Source: UBA3910 sp002391465 (GTDB taxonomy: Bacteria > Bacillota > Limnochordia > Darwinibacteriales > Darwinibacteriaceae). Taken from it: a stretch of DNA of 64,000 bases. The notes beneath the pieces were generated by a model that was not told the DNA's origin, searched no databases, and worked only from the letters and a program-made list of their open reading frames with translations. Shown in pieces: positions 16,858 through 25,860 of this stretch; position 1 is the first letter of the stretch, and every line of letters begins with the position of its first letter. Both the position numbers and the translations under genes were made by a program. The stretch spans positions 62,001 to 126,000 of the forward strand of contig JASGVS010000027.1 of the NCBI GenBank assembly GCA_030054835.1. Reading direction: 5' to 3'.

Positions 16858-18285
16858 TTGCAGAAGATCTGGCAGAAGAGAGTTAAAGACGTGTGCCAGG
16901 AGCGGATCGATGCCAAAACGTTGGCCGCCTTTAACACAAACGTCGACGTTGTAGTGCATTTGACCGATTCAAATATGGCAGCCCTACAGTCCAATCCCCG
17001 AATTGATCTGGCGGAAGTGAGGACTTTGCAGGGCGATGATATTCTCGAAATTTCCCAGCCGAACGAGTTGTTGGCAGTGCTGGCCGAGGCGCTCAAAGTG
17101 GGTAAGTCCCATTATGTTGTTTTGACCGACCTGTCTTTAATTGATTGGTTAGAAGAGGTTTTTGTGGAGCGCCGGGAAAGCATGGGTGGCCAGGCGGGCA
17201 TTATTGCCAACCAGATGGCCTCTTTAGGTGCCCGTTCGGTTGTTTATACGTCCCTGTTATCCAATAAACAGGCTTCCATGTTTCTGCCTGGGGTTGAGGT
17301 TCCGGTCGTTGATGGCGGCATGACCATCCGTCCTGTGCGGGAAGGGGCTCGCAGCGGCGACAAAACAAAGGAAAATTGGATCTTTGAGTATGCCAAGAAT
17401 GAACGGTTTGAAATCGATGGACAAGTCATTGTTACCCCCAGGGCAAACAGGGTGATTTTGGCAACCCGCCCCGAGGGTGTGATTATGGGTTTCGATGAGC
17501 AGATGAAAGAATATCTGCCCGAGCTGGGTAGGGAAGTGGATGTTGCCTTTTTGGCCGGTTTCCACTATGCGCCCAGTGAAGAGGATCTGCTCAGAGCTTA
17601 CCTGGATGAGAGCACTACCTCGGTGCGCAGACTGAAGGAGAAAAACCCCAAACTGCGCATCCATTTTGAGTACGTGCCCATGCGCGACAGGGATGCGGAA
17701 AAGGCAATGCTCGAGGCAGTAGCCAGCGAGATCAAATCCTTTGGGATCAATGAGAACGAGATCAAACAGGTACTCACTTTGTTTGGTTATGACAAAGAGG
17801 CGGCTGAAATCGATGCCGATGAGCGTGCCTTCAGCCTGTATAAAGGCTGTCTGCGGATAATGCAGGAGCTTGGCTTTGAGCGGATTCAACTGCACAACCT
17901 GGGCTATTATGTAGTGCTTCTCAAGAAACCCTACGCCCTCAGTGCGCGCCAGGTACGGGATGCCTGTCTATATGCTTCCGCTGTTAACGCGGCAAAGGCT
18001 AAGTTTGGCGGCACAGTTACCTTGGAGCAGTTGGCAGTGAGCAGCGAAATTGAACTATCTGAGATCGGATTCAACCAGATCCGCGGTTTTGCCGCAGAGA
18101 TGCGGGATATGGGTGTGGACGTACCAGCCGATTTCCTGCAGGAAGGCATTTTGGAGCGGGATGATCACTATGTCCTGATTGTACCGGCCCATGTGGTGCC
18201 CAATCCTGTGAGCACAGTTGGCATGGGCGATACTATCTCCTCCTCTTCCTTTGCCTACCAGTGGAGCCCGGGCATTTCCCGCTGA
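16858..18285 (+). CDS. ADP-dependent phosphofructokinase/glucokinase family protein
   Basis: 475-residue ribokinase-fold sugar kinase of the ADP-dependent (ADPGK/ADP-PFK) family, which uses ADP rather than ATP to phosphorylate glucose or fructose-6-phosphate. Signatures: NTNVD near residue 27, the GGQAGIIANQ sugar-binding segment, DVAFLAGFHY, the metal-linked HFE (269-271) and the C-terminal STVGMGDTIS with catalytic Asp458. These enzymes are best known from archaea and are rare in bacteria. TTG start, with TGGAGG 10 bases upstream. It has its own promoter and palindrome and is separate from the glycolytic operon at 34907-41792. Whether it prefers glucose, fructose-6-phosphate or another sugar cannot be decided here. 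Confidence 0.82.
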   Translation: MQKIWQKRVKDVCQERIDAKTLAAFNTNVDVVVHLTDSNMAALQSNPRIDLAEVRTLQGDDILEISQPNELLAVLAEALKVGKSHYVVLTDLSLIDWLEEVFVERRESMGGQAGIIANQMASLGARSVVYTSLLSNKQASMFLPGVEVPVVDGGMTIRPVREGARSGDKTKENWIFEYAKNERFEIDGQVIVTPRANRVILATRPEGVIMGFDEQMKEYLPELGREVDVAFLAGFHYAPSEEDLLRAYLDESTTSVRRLKEKNPKLRIHFEYVPMRDRDAEKAMLEAVASEIKSFGINENEIKQVLTLFGYDKEAAEIDADERAFSLYKGCLRIMQELGFERIQLHNLGYYVVLLKKPYALSARQVRDACLYASAVNAAKAKFGGTVTLEQLAVSSEIELSEIGFNQIRGFAAEMRDMGVDVPADFLQEGILERDDHYVLIVPAHVVPNPVSTVGMGDTISSSSFAYQWSPGISR

Positions 18286-18366
18286 GAACTGTGGGTTTAA
18301 ACAGGATTTGGCTTTCGTTTAGAGAAATAAATAACTAATGGATAAAATTAACGGGGGCGGTGGCAG

Positions 18367-18777
18367 ATGAGCGTCTTTATTATGCATAGCGATCATACGA
18401 AGGTACAGCAAGCAGCAGACAAGCTGCGTCAGGCGTTGACTGATCAGGGTTTGAGGGTAGACACGGTGTCACCTTCCACCGCCAGCAGCTCACCCATCAG
18501 TACCGCTCCATACAAATTGGTTTGTGTAATAAGTGAGTTTAAAGGCTTGTGGAAGCCGCAAATCCCTGCTGAAATGGATAGTCTGCTGAGGCGGGCAACC
18601 CGCCTTGAGGGCAAGCGAGGGGTTGCATTTGTAATTCCCGGACTCGGGTCGAGCAGGGCTCTGCGGGTCTTGATGGCCCATTTAGAAAGTCAAGGTATGA
18701 TGGTGGAAGACTTCGGCACATTGGGCGGAGTACGGCAGATCCTTGCTACAGCTGAACGTTTGGGGCGCCTTGTGTAA
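18367..18777 (+). CDS. Uncharacterised small protein, flavodoxin-like pattern
   Basis: 136 residues, not recognised. It has an alternating strand/helix pattern: MSVFIMHSD start, then a hydrophobic strand at KLVCVISEF (about 51-59), GKRGVAFVIPG (about 81-91) and a following helix, resembling a flavodoxin fold. The N-terminal loop lacks the usual TGNT-type phosphate-binding sequence, so FMN binding is doubtful. Ser/Thr-rich linker around 37-47. ATG with a GGGGGCGG ribosome-binding site. It lies 81 bases after the ADP-dependent kinase and is closed by a strong terminator, so the two may share a transcript. Confidence 0.6.
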   Translation: MSVFIMHSDHTKVQQAADKLRQALTDQGLRVDTVSPSTASSSPISTAPYKLVCVISEFKGLWKPQIPAEMDSLLRRATRLEGKRGVAFVIPGLGSSRALRVLMAHLESQGMMVEDFGTLGGVRQILATAERLGRLV

Positions 18778-18800
18778 AAACAGCCTCCAATGGTGGTAAT

Positions 18801-18829
18801 ACCGCCCCCCCTCGGGGGGACGGTTTTTT
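18801..18829 (+). terminator. Rho-independent terminator
   Basis: ACCG + C-run (18801-18811) pairs with G-run + CGGT (18814-18824), a very GC-rich stem with a tiny loop, followed by a run of T. It closes the kinase/small-protein unit. Confidence 0.85.
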
Positions 18830-18858
18830 AAACTATACTAGCGCAGGGAGGTCTTTGC

Positions 18859-19980
18859 ATGTATCGCTTTAAACCTGAGTTGCGTATCCCCGGGCCCGTA
18901 CCGGTGCCCACCGAGGTGCTGGGCCGCATGAGCCAGCCCATGATCAACCATCGGGGCAAGATCTTCAAGGATGTATTCCCCCAGGTCTTGGCTCGTCTGC
19001 AGCCCCTCTTTGGGACAAAAAACCCCATCTTTATGGTAACAGGTTCGGGTACAGCGGGTATGGAAACGGCTGTGGCCAACCTGGTGGCGCCAGATACACC
19101 GGTGCTCTGCCTTGTGGGCGGCTTTTTCGGCAGGCGCTGGGCCGAGATCTGTCAAGCTTACCGAGCTAAACTACACGTATTGGAGTTTCCTTGGGGCAGC
19201 GGTATCGATGCCGACCAGGTCGGGGATTACTTAAAACAGTATCCGGAAATTGAAGTGATATTCATGGTTCACAACGAGTCTTCCACAGCTGTCTTAAATG
19301 ACGTGGAGGCGGTGGCCAGAGCCCGGGGCCGCAGCGAAGCCCTGCTGGTTGTGGACGCGGTGAGCTCCTTAGGCGGTACACCGGTGGAGATGGACGCCTG
19401 GGGTGTGGATGTGGTGGTCAGTGCTTCCCAGAAGTGCCTTATGACCCCTCCCGGTACAGCGTTCATTGCAGTCTCACCCAAGGCCAAGGAATTTATGGCC
19501 AAAAACGAATCTGGCCGTTATTATTTCGATCTGCGTAAGTACGAGCAGTTTTTGGAGAAGGGCGAGACACCCTTTACACCCAATATTAACAACGTATTTG
19601 CCTTAGATAAGGCATTGGAAATGCTGGAGACAGAAGGTTTTGCCAATGTGTTTGCCCGCCACCGTCTGATGCGGGACATGATGCGGGCGGGAGCCAAAGC
19701 GTTAGGCCTAGAACTTGTGGTGGAGGACAAGGACGCCTCTCCAACTGTTACTGCGGTAAAGTATCCGGAAGCGGATGCCTTTAGGGCGCGGATTAGGGAT
19801 ACTTACGGAGTAGAATTTGCAGGTGGTCAGGGGCCCTTTGCCAACCAAATCTTCCGGGTAGGGCATATGGGTTATGCCACGCCTTTAGATGTGCTGACGG
19901 CTCTAGCGGTATTGGAGATAGACCAGAAGAAATTCGGCTGTGCAGTGGAAGCTGCTGAACAGGTGTTAGATAGAAGTTAG
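18859..19980 (+). CDS. Class V aminotransferase (alanine/serine-glyoxylate aminotransferase family)
   Basis: 373-residue PLP-dependent aminotransferase. Starts with the family-typical IPGPVPVP and SQPMINHR segments; GSGTAGMETA binds the PLP phosphate region, DAVSSLGG carries the PLP-ring Asp, and SASQKCLM holds the Schiff-base lysine (K192). Moves an amino group between alanine or serine and glyoxylate/pyruvate; relatives also work in purine breakdown (PucG). No serine-pathway partner (e.g. phosphoglycerate dehydrogenase) is adjacent, so the substrate is open. ATG with GGGAGG 7 bases upstream. Confidence 0.87.
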   Translation: MYRFKPELRIPGPVPVPTEVLGRMSQPMINHRGKIFKDVFPQVLARLQPLFGTKNPIFMVTGSGTAGMETAVANLVAPDTPVLCLVGGFFGRRWAEICQAYRAKLHVLEFPWGSGIDADQVGDYLKQYPEIEVIFMVHNESSTAVLNDVEAVARARGRSEALLVVDAVSSLGGTPVEMDAWGVDVVVSASQKCLMTPPGTAFIAVSPKAKEFMAKNESGRYYFDLRKYEQFLEKGETPFTPNINNVFALDKALEMLETEGFANVFARHRLMRDMMRAGAKALGLELVVEDKDASPTVTAVKYPEADAFRARIRDTYGVEFAGGQGPFANQIFRVGHMGYATPLDVLTALAVLEIDQKKFGCAVEAAEQVLDRS

Positions 19981-19989
19981 GAGCGTTTT

Positions 19990-20760
19990 GTGGGGGGAAA
20001 CTCGGTGACCTTTACATTCCGTGATGCCATTGACATACTGATCGTGGCCTTCGTAATCTACCGAGTGATCAATGCCGTGCAAGGGACGCGTGTTACCACT
20101 CTCGTTAAAGGTTTAGCAATCATTTTCGGGAGTCGTGTGGTGGCACGCGCCCTTAATCTGCAGACGGTCAGCTGGCTGCTGGATCAGGCCACAACTTCCG
20201 TCTTAGTGGCTCTGCCGGTTGTTTTTTATCCCGAGCTGCGCAGGGGTTTGGAGCAGATCGGCACAGGCAGGCTGTTTGCCCGCTTCGGTGCCAGGGGTGA
20301 AGAGCAGATCAATGTGCTGATCCATGACGTGGTTCGGGCAGCCGCCCGCATGAGCGAAGTAAAGACCGGGGCTCTGTTCGTGTTTGAACGGGCCATTTCC
20401 CTGGAAGAATACGTTCAGACCGGCGTCAAGTTGGATGCAGAATCAAGTGTGGAATTATTTATGTCTATCTTTAGGCCCGAAACGCCCCTCCACGATGGAG
20501 CGGTCATCCTGGCCGGGGGGCGAGTGGCTAGTGCAGGCAGTGTGCTGCCCCTCACTGATAAACGCTTGGAAGGCAGTTTGGGTACCCGGCACCGGGCCGC
20601 TGTCGGTATTTCGGAACAGACTGATGCGGTTGTTGTGGTTGTTTCAGAGGAAACGGGTACCATTTCTTTAGCGATCGATGGACGCCTGCGGCGCTATCTG
20701 TCCCCAGCCCGCCTGCGGGAACAGCTCACCTACTACTTAAGTGAGGGGGGCGAGGGATGA
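19990..20760 (+). CDS. cdaA: Diadenylate cyclase (c-di-AMP synthase)
   Basis: 256 residues: membrane helices in the first ~85 residues (IDILIVAFVIYRVI and two further hydrophobic stretches), then a DAC domain with the catalytic DGA (169-171) and RHR (200-202) motifs. Makes c-di-AMP from two ATP at the membrane. GTG start with AGGAG 6 bases upstream. Followed by cdaR and glmM with ATGA overlaps, the classic Firmicutes order in which CdaR and GlmM modulate CdaA activity. Confidence 0.95.
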   Translation: MGGNSVTFTFRDAIDILIVAFVIYRVINAVQGTRVTTLVKGLAIIFGSRVVARALNLQTVSWLLDQATTSVLVALPVVFYPELRRGLEQIGTGRLFARFGARGEEQINVLIHDVVRAAARMSEVKTGALFVFERAISLEEYVQTGVKLDAESSVELFMSIFRPETPLHDGAVILAGGRVASAGSVLPLTDKRLEGSLGTRHRAAVGISEQTDAVVVVVSEETGTISLAIDGRLRRYLSPARLREQLTYYLSEGGEG

Positions 20761-21470
20761 AGGAAGTGATCAAGCGGGTCTGGTCGTTTTTGAGCCAACC
20801 CAAAGTGTATTGGCGCCTCTTTTCCCTGCTCCTCGCTGTTATTTTTTGGTTATTGGCCGCGGGAGACGGGAATTTCACCAGTACAGAGAGAATAGTTTCT
20901 TTAGATGTGGCGATCTATAATCTTCCTGCTGACCAGATAATTGTGGATCCTCCCGGTGCGGTTACACTGCGCCTTTCCGGTTTATCACCTTTCATCAACA
21001 GAAGCGGTGAAGCGGTTACTGCCTTTGTGGACTTGGAGGGGGCGGCCGCTGGGAGACGGAATTATCCGGTGGAAGTGGATACGCCCTTAGGGATTGAAGT
21101 ACTTACGGTAAACCCACGCTGGGTTAGTGTTGAAACGGAGCAGCTAGAAAAGAAGGAATTCCCGGTTACAATTGCCGTGTTAGGCAGAGATCCGGCTGTT
21201 TCCATCGGGCGGATCAAGTCCAAACCGGCAACAGTCACAGTTATGGGTCGAAGTAGTATACTGCAGCGTGTGGATCTAGTTGTGGCCTATCTCAGCCTCA
21301 ACGGGGAATTGGTTCGCTTGGAGGGTTCTTTCCCCGTGCTTGTTCTGGACGCCCAGGGACATAGTGTGCCCGGAGTGGTGGTTGAGCCTGCTGAGGTCAG
21401 GCTGGAATTAGAGGTTGAGCAGGGCGAACAGGGTGATGGACCCGTTGTCAAGGAGGGAACGAGCGAATGA
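20757..21470 (+). CDS. cdaR: YbbR-domain protein, CdaA regulator
   Basis: 237 residues: one N-terminal membrane helix (about 20-35), then extracellular YbbR repeats, seen as strand-rich units such as ADQIIVDPPGAVTLRLSG and KKEFPVTIAVLGR/KSKPATVTVMG. Bacillus CdaR has more repeats; here about two are visible. Known role is binding and tuning CdaA at the membrane. Both ends overlap neighbours by ATGA. Confidence 0.85.
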   Translation: MKEVIKRVWSFLSQPKVYWRLFSLLLAVIFWLLAAGDGNFTSTERIVSLDVAIYNLPADQIIVDPPGAVTLRLSGLSPFINRSGEAVTAFVDLEGAAAGRRNYPVEVDTPLGIEVLTVNPRWVSVETEQLEKKEFPVTIAVLGRDPAVSIGRIKSKPATVTVMGRSSILQRVDLVVAYLSLNGELVRLEGSFPVLVLDAQGHSVPGVVVEPAEVRLELEVEQGEQGDGPVVKEGTSE

Positions 21471-22813
21471 CAAAATATTTTGGTACAGATGGTGTACGGG
21501 GTGTTGCCAACCAGGATTTAACCCCTGAGTTGGTGCTGCGGATCGGCCGGGCAGCCGCTCTCTATTTAACAGAGAAGCACGGTCCTGGGCCACTCGTAAT
21601 TGGCCGCGATCCAAGACTCTCCGGACAGATGCTTGAAGGAGCCCTAATTGCGGGAGTGACATCGGTAGGCGTTGACGTCTATTTACTGGGAGTGGTGCCT
21701 ACGCCTGCAGTGGCTCTGCTGGCGAAACGCTTTGAGGGCTGCGGTGGGATTATGATTTCCGCTTCCCATAACCCCCTTGAGGATAATGGGGTTAAGGTTT
21801 TCGGCGGCGATGGTTACAAGCTTGATGAGGACGAAGAACGCACCATCGAAGAGTTGATGGAGAGAGATGACTATCCCAGGCCCATAGCTGGTGGGGTAGG
21901 CAGCGTTTTTGGGAAACAGGATGCGGTTCGCCTCTATCTCGAGGATTTAAAGGAGAACGTACCCCTCGATCTGACCGGATTACATATAGCCCTGGATTGT
22001 GCCAATGGGGCAACCTCCGGTTATGCGGCGCAGCTGTTTAGGGATTTGGGTGCTGAAGTAACCAGTTACTATGACCAGCCTAATGGGGTAAATATCAACC
22101 ATTTCTGTGGTTCTACATTTCCGGAAAAGATTCGAGAGCTGACCAAGGAGTCAGGTGCCGATCTTGGTTTTGCCTTTGACGGTGATGGTGATAGGGTATT
22201 GGCCGTGGATGAACAGGGCAATCTGGTTAACGGTGACCACATTCTTGCCATTGTGGGTCTGCACTTATTAGAAGAAGATAGGCTTCCTGCCCGCAAAGTG
22301 ATCGCCACGGCTTATTCTAACGGCGGCCTCCGGCAGGTTTTCTTGGATAACGGTGGTGATGTGGGCTATGCTCCCGCCGGGGACCGTTTTGTCCTCGACG
22401 TGATGCTGAAAGAAGGGTGTATCCTGGGTGGAGAGCAGTCGGGGCATATCCTCTTTCTGGAAAATTCCACCACCGGTGATGGCATGCTCACCGCACTGAA
22501 ACTTTTGGAGACAAGGAAACTTAGGCAGACAACCCTGGCTGAACTATCTGCCACCATGACCGAGTTTCCCCAGGTTTTGGAGAACGTTACGGTGGAGAAC
22601 AAGGACTGGAAGAGCAATAATCGCGTCTGTGCCGCCATCGCCGAGGGAGAGCGCCAGCTCGCTCCCCAGGGGCGCCTGTTTGTGCGGGCCTCCGGTACAG
22701 AACCGGTTATTAGGGTGATGGCTGAGCATCCCAATGAGGAGCTGCTCGCCCAGGTGGTTGATGCAGTGGTGCGTGTTATTGCAGAGGAGCAGAAGGGAAG
22801 CTATGCCGGTTAA
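21467..22813 (+). CDS. glmM: Phosphoglucosamine mutase
   Basis: 448 residues. Interconverts glucosamine-6-P and glucosamine-1-P for UDP-GlcNAc and peptidoglycan synthesis. N-terminal KYFGTDGVRG, active-site phosphoserine loop ISASHNP (S100), metal loop FDGDGDR, and C-terminal RASGTEPVIRVM phosphate-binding loop are all intact. ATG with AAGGAGGG upstream, overlapping cdaR by 4 bases. The 3' end overlaps acpS by 11 bases. Confidence 0.96.
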   Translation: MTKYFGTDGVRGVANQDLTPELVLRIGRAAALYLTEKHGPGPLVIGRDPRLSGQMLEGALIAGVTSVGVDVYLLGVVPTPAVALLAKRFEGCGGIMISASHNPLEDNGVKVFGGDGYKLDEDEERTIEELMERDDYPRPIAGGVGSVFGKQDAVRLYLEDLKENVPLDLTGLHIALDCANGATSGYAAQLFRDLGAEVTSYYDQPNGVNINHFCGSTFPEKIRELTKESGADLGFAFDGDGDRVLAVDEQGNLVNGDHILAIVGLHLLEEDRLPARKVIATAYSNGGLRQVFLDNGGDVGYAPAGDRFVLDVMLKEGCILGGEQSGHILFLENSTTGDGMLTALKLLETRKLRQTTLAELSATMTEFPQVLENVTVENKDWKSNNRVCAAIAEGERQLAPQGRLFVRASGTEPVIRVMAEHPNEELLAQVVDAVVRVIAEEQKGSYAG

Positions 22814-23198
22814 GGGTTGTGGCGTTGACGCAATTGAAATAGCTAGGATTGCCAGGGCGTTAAAACGCCCTGGTTTTCAAGGCAGGGTGTTTACCGAGTA
22901 TGAACGGGATTACCTGAGCTCGAGGCCGGTCCAATCCTGGGCAGCCCGTTTTGCTGCCAAGGAGGCGGTGATGAAGTCGTTGGGCCGGGGATGGCTGCAG
23001 GGTGTGTCCTTTGCAGAGATTGAAATAAGGGCAGATGAGTGGGGAAGGCCCAGCGTAACCCTTGTGGGCGGTGCCCGGGAAGTAGCCCGCCAACAAGGGG
23101 TAACCCGTTTCGTCGTAAGCCTTACCCACACTAAAGAGCTGGCCATCGCTTACGTGATCGCGCTGGGGGAGGAAGAGCATGCGGGTAGTGACTGGTGA
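22803..23198 (+). CDS. acpS: Holo-[acyl-carrier-protein] synthase
   Basis: 131 residues. Transfers 4'-phosphopantetheine from CoA to acyl carrier protein. GCGVDAIEI contains the magnesium-binding Asp, and RFAAKEAVMKSLG the second acidic ligand; SLTHTKELAIAYVI closes the family. The true start is the ATG inside the glmM 3' end with AGAAGGGAAG upstream; a longer frame starting in glmM is a shadow. It overlaps the nnr start by 20 bases. Confidence 0.93.
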   Translation: MPVKGCGVDAIEIARIARALKRPGFQGRVFTEYERDYLSSRPVQSWAARFAAKEAVMKSLGRGWLQGVSFAEIEIRADEWGRPSVTLVGGAREVARQQGVTRFVVSLTHTKELAIAYVIALGEEEHAGSDW

Positions 23199-24699
23199 AG
23201 AAATGCGCGTCATTGAACAGAGGGCCATGGCAGAATTGGAAGTTTCGGGCCTACTGTTAATGGAGACTGCCGGTGCCAGGCTGACTGACCTAATTGTCCA
23301 GGTATACGGTTCGCCTGCGGGAAAAAGAATTTACATCCTGGCCGGGACGGGCAATAACGGTGGTGATGGCCTGGTTGTCGCTCGCCATCTCCTCTTAATG
23401 GGCGCCCGACCCAAGGTGTACTTATTCGGTAATCCGGACAAAGCAACCGTAGAACACAAAGGGAATTTGGATATACTGCGCAAATTGGGGGTTGAACTGA
23501 CCACAGTTGATACTGCCCATAGGGATCGACTCCGTTTTGCGCTGAACATGGGGGATATTATTATCGATGCCCTACTGGGTACGGGCTTTAGGGGTGAGTT
23601 GCCGCCTGAGCTAAAGGCTTTAGCGGACACTGTAAACGACCTGCAGCGCCCGGTTGTGGCGGTGGATGTGCCCACTGGCGTGGACGCCAACAGTGGGCAG
23701 GTTATAGGTACCGCGATCAAGGCGGATCTCACAGTAAACCTTGGCCTTTGGAAGGCGGGCTGCTTTCTTTACCCCGGCCGGGATTTTTGCGGTCAAGTGA
23801 AGCGGGTTGACTTGGGTGTGCCCCTAGTAGGCAGCGGACTTCCCAGCAGATATCTCCTTGACGAATCAATATTGAACATACTACCCAAACGGGACAGTGC
23901 AGGGCATAAGGGCACCTTCGGCCATGTTCTGGTGGTAGGTGGGTCGGGCAAGTATGCCGGTGCACCTGCTTTGAGCGGACAGGCTGTGCTGCGGGGAGGC
24001 GCGGGTCTGGTAACCTTGGCCGTTCCTAAAGGCGCTGCCCAAAGGCTACCCGCCGATGAGCGCATTGTAGTTCCCTTGGCAGAAACGTCAGAAGGTAACA
24101 TTGCCCAAGGGGCGTTGGGCCAAGTGCTGGAATTGGCTGACGCTGCTGATGTAGTTGTGGTTGGGCCGGGCCTTACCCGTGAGGCTGAGAGTTTAGATGT
24201 GGTGCGGGAGCTGCTGAGCGTGTGGGAAGGCCCCGCTGTAATTGACGCCGATGCCCTGTCCCTTCTGCAGCCAGACTTCTTGGCAGGCGTTGGCCATGGG
24301 CAGCGTGCCCAGTGGGTAATAACGCCCCATCCGGGGGAAATGGCCCGCATTTTAGAGACTACCCCAGGTGAGATTAACCAGGCTCGTCTGGAAATTGCCC
24401 CGCGTTTTGCCGCAGAGTGGGGCATGATTACTGTGCTGAAGGGTTCCCCTACCATCGTGAGCGATGGGAAGACGACTTATATCAATAGTACTGGAAGTCA
24501 TGGCCTGGCCACAGCCGGGACAGGTGATGTGCTGGCCGGTTTGATCGGATCCCTGCTTGCCCAGGGTCTCCAGCCGCTGGAAGCAGCTGCGGCCGGTGTT
24601 TACGCCCACGGAGCAGCGGGGGACTTGGCAGGTTCGGAGGGGCAGCGCAGTCTAATTGCCAGTGATTGTTTGGACTTCCTGCCGCGGATTTTGAGATAG
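23179..24699 (+). CDS. nnr: Bifunctional NAD(P)H-hydrate epimerase / dehydratase
   Basis: 506 residues. Repairs hydrated NAD(P)H. N-terminal epimerase (YjeF_N) domain about 1-215 with AGTGNNGGDG and VDVPTGVDANSG; C-terminal ADP-dependent dehydratase (YjeF_C, ribokinase fold) about 230-500 with GHKGTFGHVLVVGGSG, VVGPGLT, WVITPHPGEM and GTGDVLAG. Full-length fusion, intact. ATG with GGGGGAGGAAGAG upstream inside acpS. Order acpS-nnr-alr is common in Firmicutes. Confidence 0.93.
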   Translation: MRVVTGEEMRVIEQRAMAELEVSGLLLMETAGARLTDLIVQVYGSPAGKRIYILAGTGNNGGDGLVVARHLLLMGARPKVYLFGNPDKATVEHKGNLDILRKLGVELTTVDTAHRDRLRFALNMGDIIIDALLGTGFRGELPPELKALADTVNDLQRPVVAVDVPTGVDANSGQVIGTAIKADLTVNLGLWKAGCFLYPGRDFCGQVKRVDLGVPLVGSGLPSRYLLDESILNILPKRDSAGHKGTFGHVLVVGGSGKYAGAPALSGQAVLRGGAGLVTLAVPKGAAQRLPADERIVVPLAETSEGNIAQGALGQVLELADAADVVVVGPGLTREAESLDVVRELLSVWEGPAVIDADALSLLQPDFLAGVGHGQRAQWVITPHPGEMARILETTPGEINQARLEIAPRFAAEWGMITVLKGSPTIVSDGKTTYINSTGSHGLATAGTGDVLAGLIGSLLAQGLQPLEAAAAGVYAHGAAGDLAGSEGQRSLIASDCLDFLPRILR

Positions 24700-24713
24700 G
24701 ACGGAGTGTAAGC

Positions 24714-25826
24714 ATGAGCAGACTTAGTAGGCCTGTGTGGGCCGAGATCAGTCTGGATAACATAGCATTTAACATTCAGCAGTTTCGCAAGCACATCGGG
24801 CCCAACTGCGATTTAATGGCAGTGGTTAAGGCAAACGCCTACGGCCACGGTGCCTTGGAGACCGCCTATACCATGATCGACGCCGGGGCAAACTGGATGG
24901 CGGTGGCCCTGCCCGAGGAAGCGGTACGCTTAAGGCGGGGAGGTATCACAGCTCCCATATTGGTTTTGGGTGCGGTGAGCGAGGATGAGCTTGATGTCTG
25001 TGTTGCCCATGATCTGGGGGTAACGGTGTATGAACCCCATATTGCCCGGGGGCTTTCGCGAGCTGCCGTGGCCCAAAACAAAGAAGCCCGGGTGCATATC
25101 AAAGTGGATACGGGTATGGGCAGGCTTGGCCTTCTGCCCGACGACTTCGGTAGACTGGTGGATCTTGTGCTGCACCTGCCCGGCCTTCGGATAGAAGGGG
25201 TATTTACCCATTTTGCCCAGGCGGAAAAGCCCGATTTGGAATACACCCAGTGGCAGTGGGAGCGTTTTGAGAAGGTTATGGCAGAACTGTCTGCTGCCGG
25301 GGTCAATGTCCCCTATTTCCATGCAGCTAACACAGCCGCTACAATGTTCTTTCCCCCTGCTCAGTTAGATTTGGTTCGGGTTGGGTTGGGTTTATACGGG
25401 ATGTATCCAGACGGGAGGCGGCCCATTGAACTTAAGCCTGCTCTCCAGCTCAAGACCAAGGTGGCCTTTGTGAAACGGATACCACCTGGCAGTGCTGTAA
25501 GTTACGACAGCGCCTACGTTACCTGGAAGGATACATCCATAGCAGTGCTTCCCATTGGCTACGGCGATGGTTTAACCCGCGATCTGAGCAACCAGGGCAG
25601 GGTGATCATCAACGGCCAATACTGCCCCATCGTGGGTAAGGTTACAATGGATCATACCATGATCGATGTGGGTGATCTGCCTGTTAGAATCGGTGACGAA
25701 GTGATCCTGATTGGTTCGAATGGCGAGAAGGAAATTACGGTAGATGAATGGGCTTATTTGTTAGGCACCATTAACTACGAAGTGACAACAAGACTTACAA
25801 GCCGGGTGGAGAGGGTCTATCTCTAA
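24714..25826 (+). CDS. alr: Alanine racemase
   Basis: 370 residues. PLP enzyme making D-alanine for peptidoglycan. PLP lysine in VVKANAYGHG (K39), KVDTGMGRLG, and the opposite-face catalytic tyrosine in VSYDSAYV (Y264) are present, as is the C-terminal GKVTMDHTMIDVG. Start ATG 24714 is 14 bases after nnr with GGACGGAG upstream; the longer in-frame extension overlaps nnr and is not needed. Confidence 0.95.
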   Translation: MSRLSRPVWAEISLDNIAFNIQQFRKHIGPNCDLMAVVKANAYGHGALETAYTMIDAGANWMAVALPEEAVRLRRGGITAPILVLGAVSEDELDVCVAHDLGVTVYEPHIARGLSRAAVAQNKEARVHIKVDTGMGRLGLLPDDFGRLVDLVLHLPGLRIEGVFTHFAQAEKPDLEYTQWQWERFEKVMAELSAAGVNVPYFHAANTAATMFFPPAQLDLVRVGLGLYGMYPDGRRPIELKPALQLKTKVAFVKRIPPGSAVSYDSAYVTWKDTSIAVLPIGYGDGLTRDLSNQGRVIINGQYCPIVGKVTMDHTMIDVGDLPVRIGDEVILIGSNGEKEITVDEWAYLLGTINYEVTTRLTSRVERVYL

Positions 25827-25860
25827 GAACAGCTGCATAAGGATGCAGAGGGGATCCGCA

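Noticed and set aside
23793..24455. 220-codon minus-strand frame opposite nnr
   Set aside because: Antisense to an intact, recognisable enzyme; Ser/Pro/Arg-rich composition typical of shadow frames.
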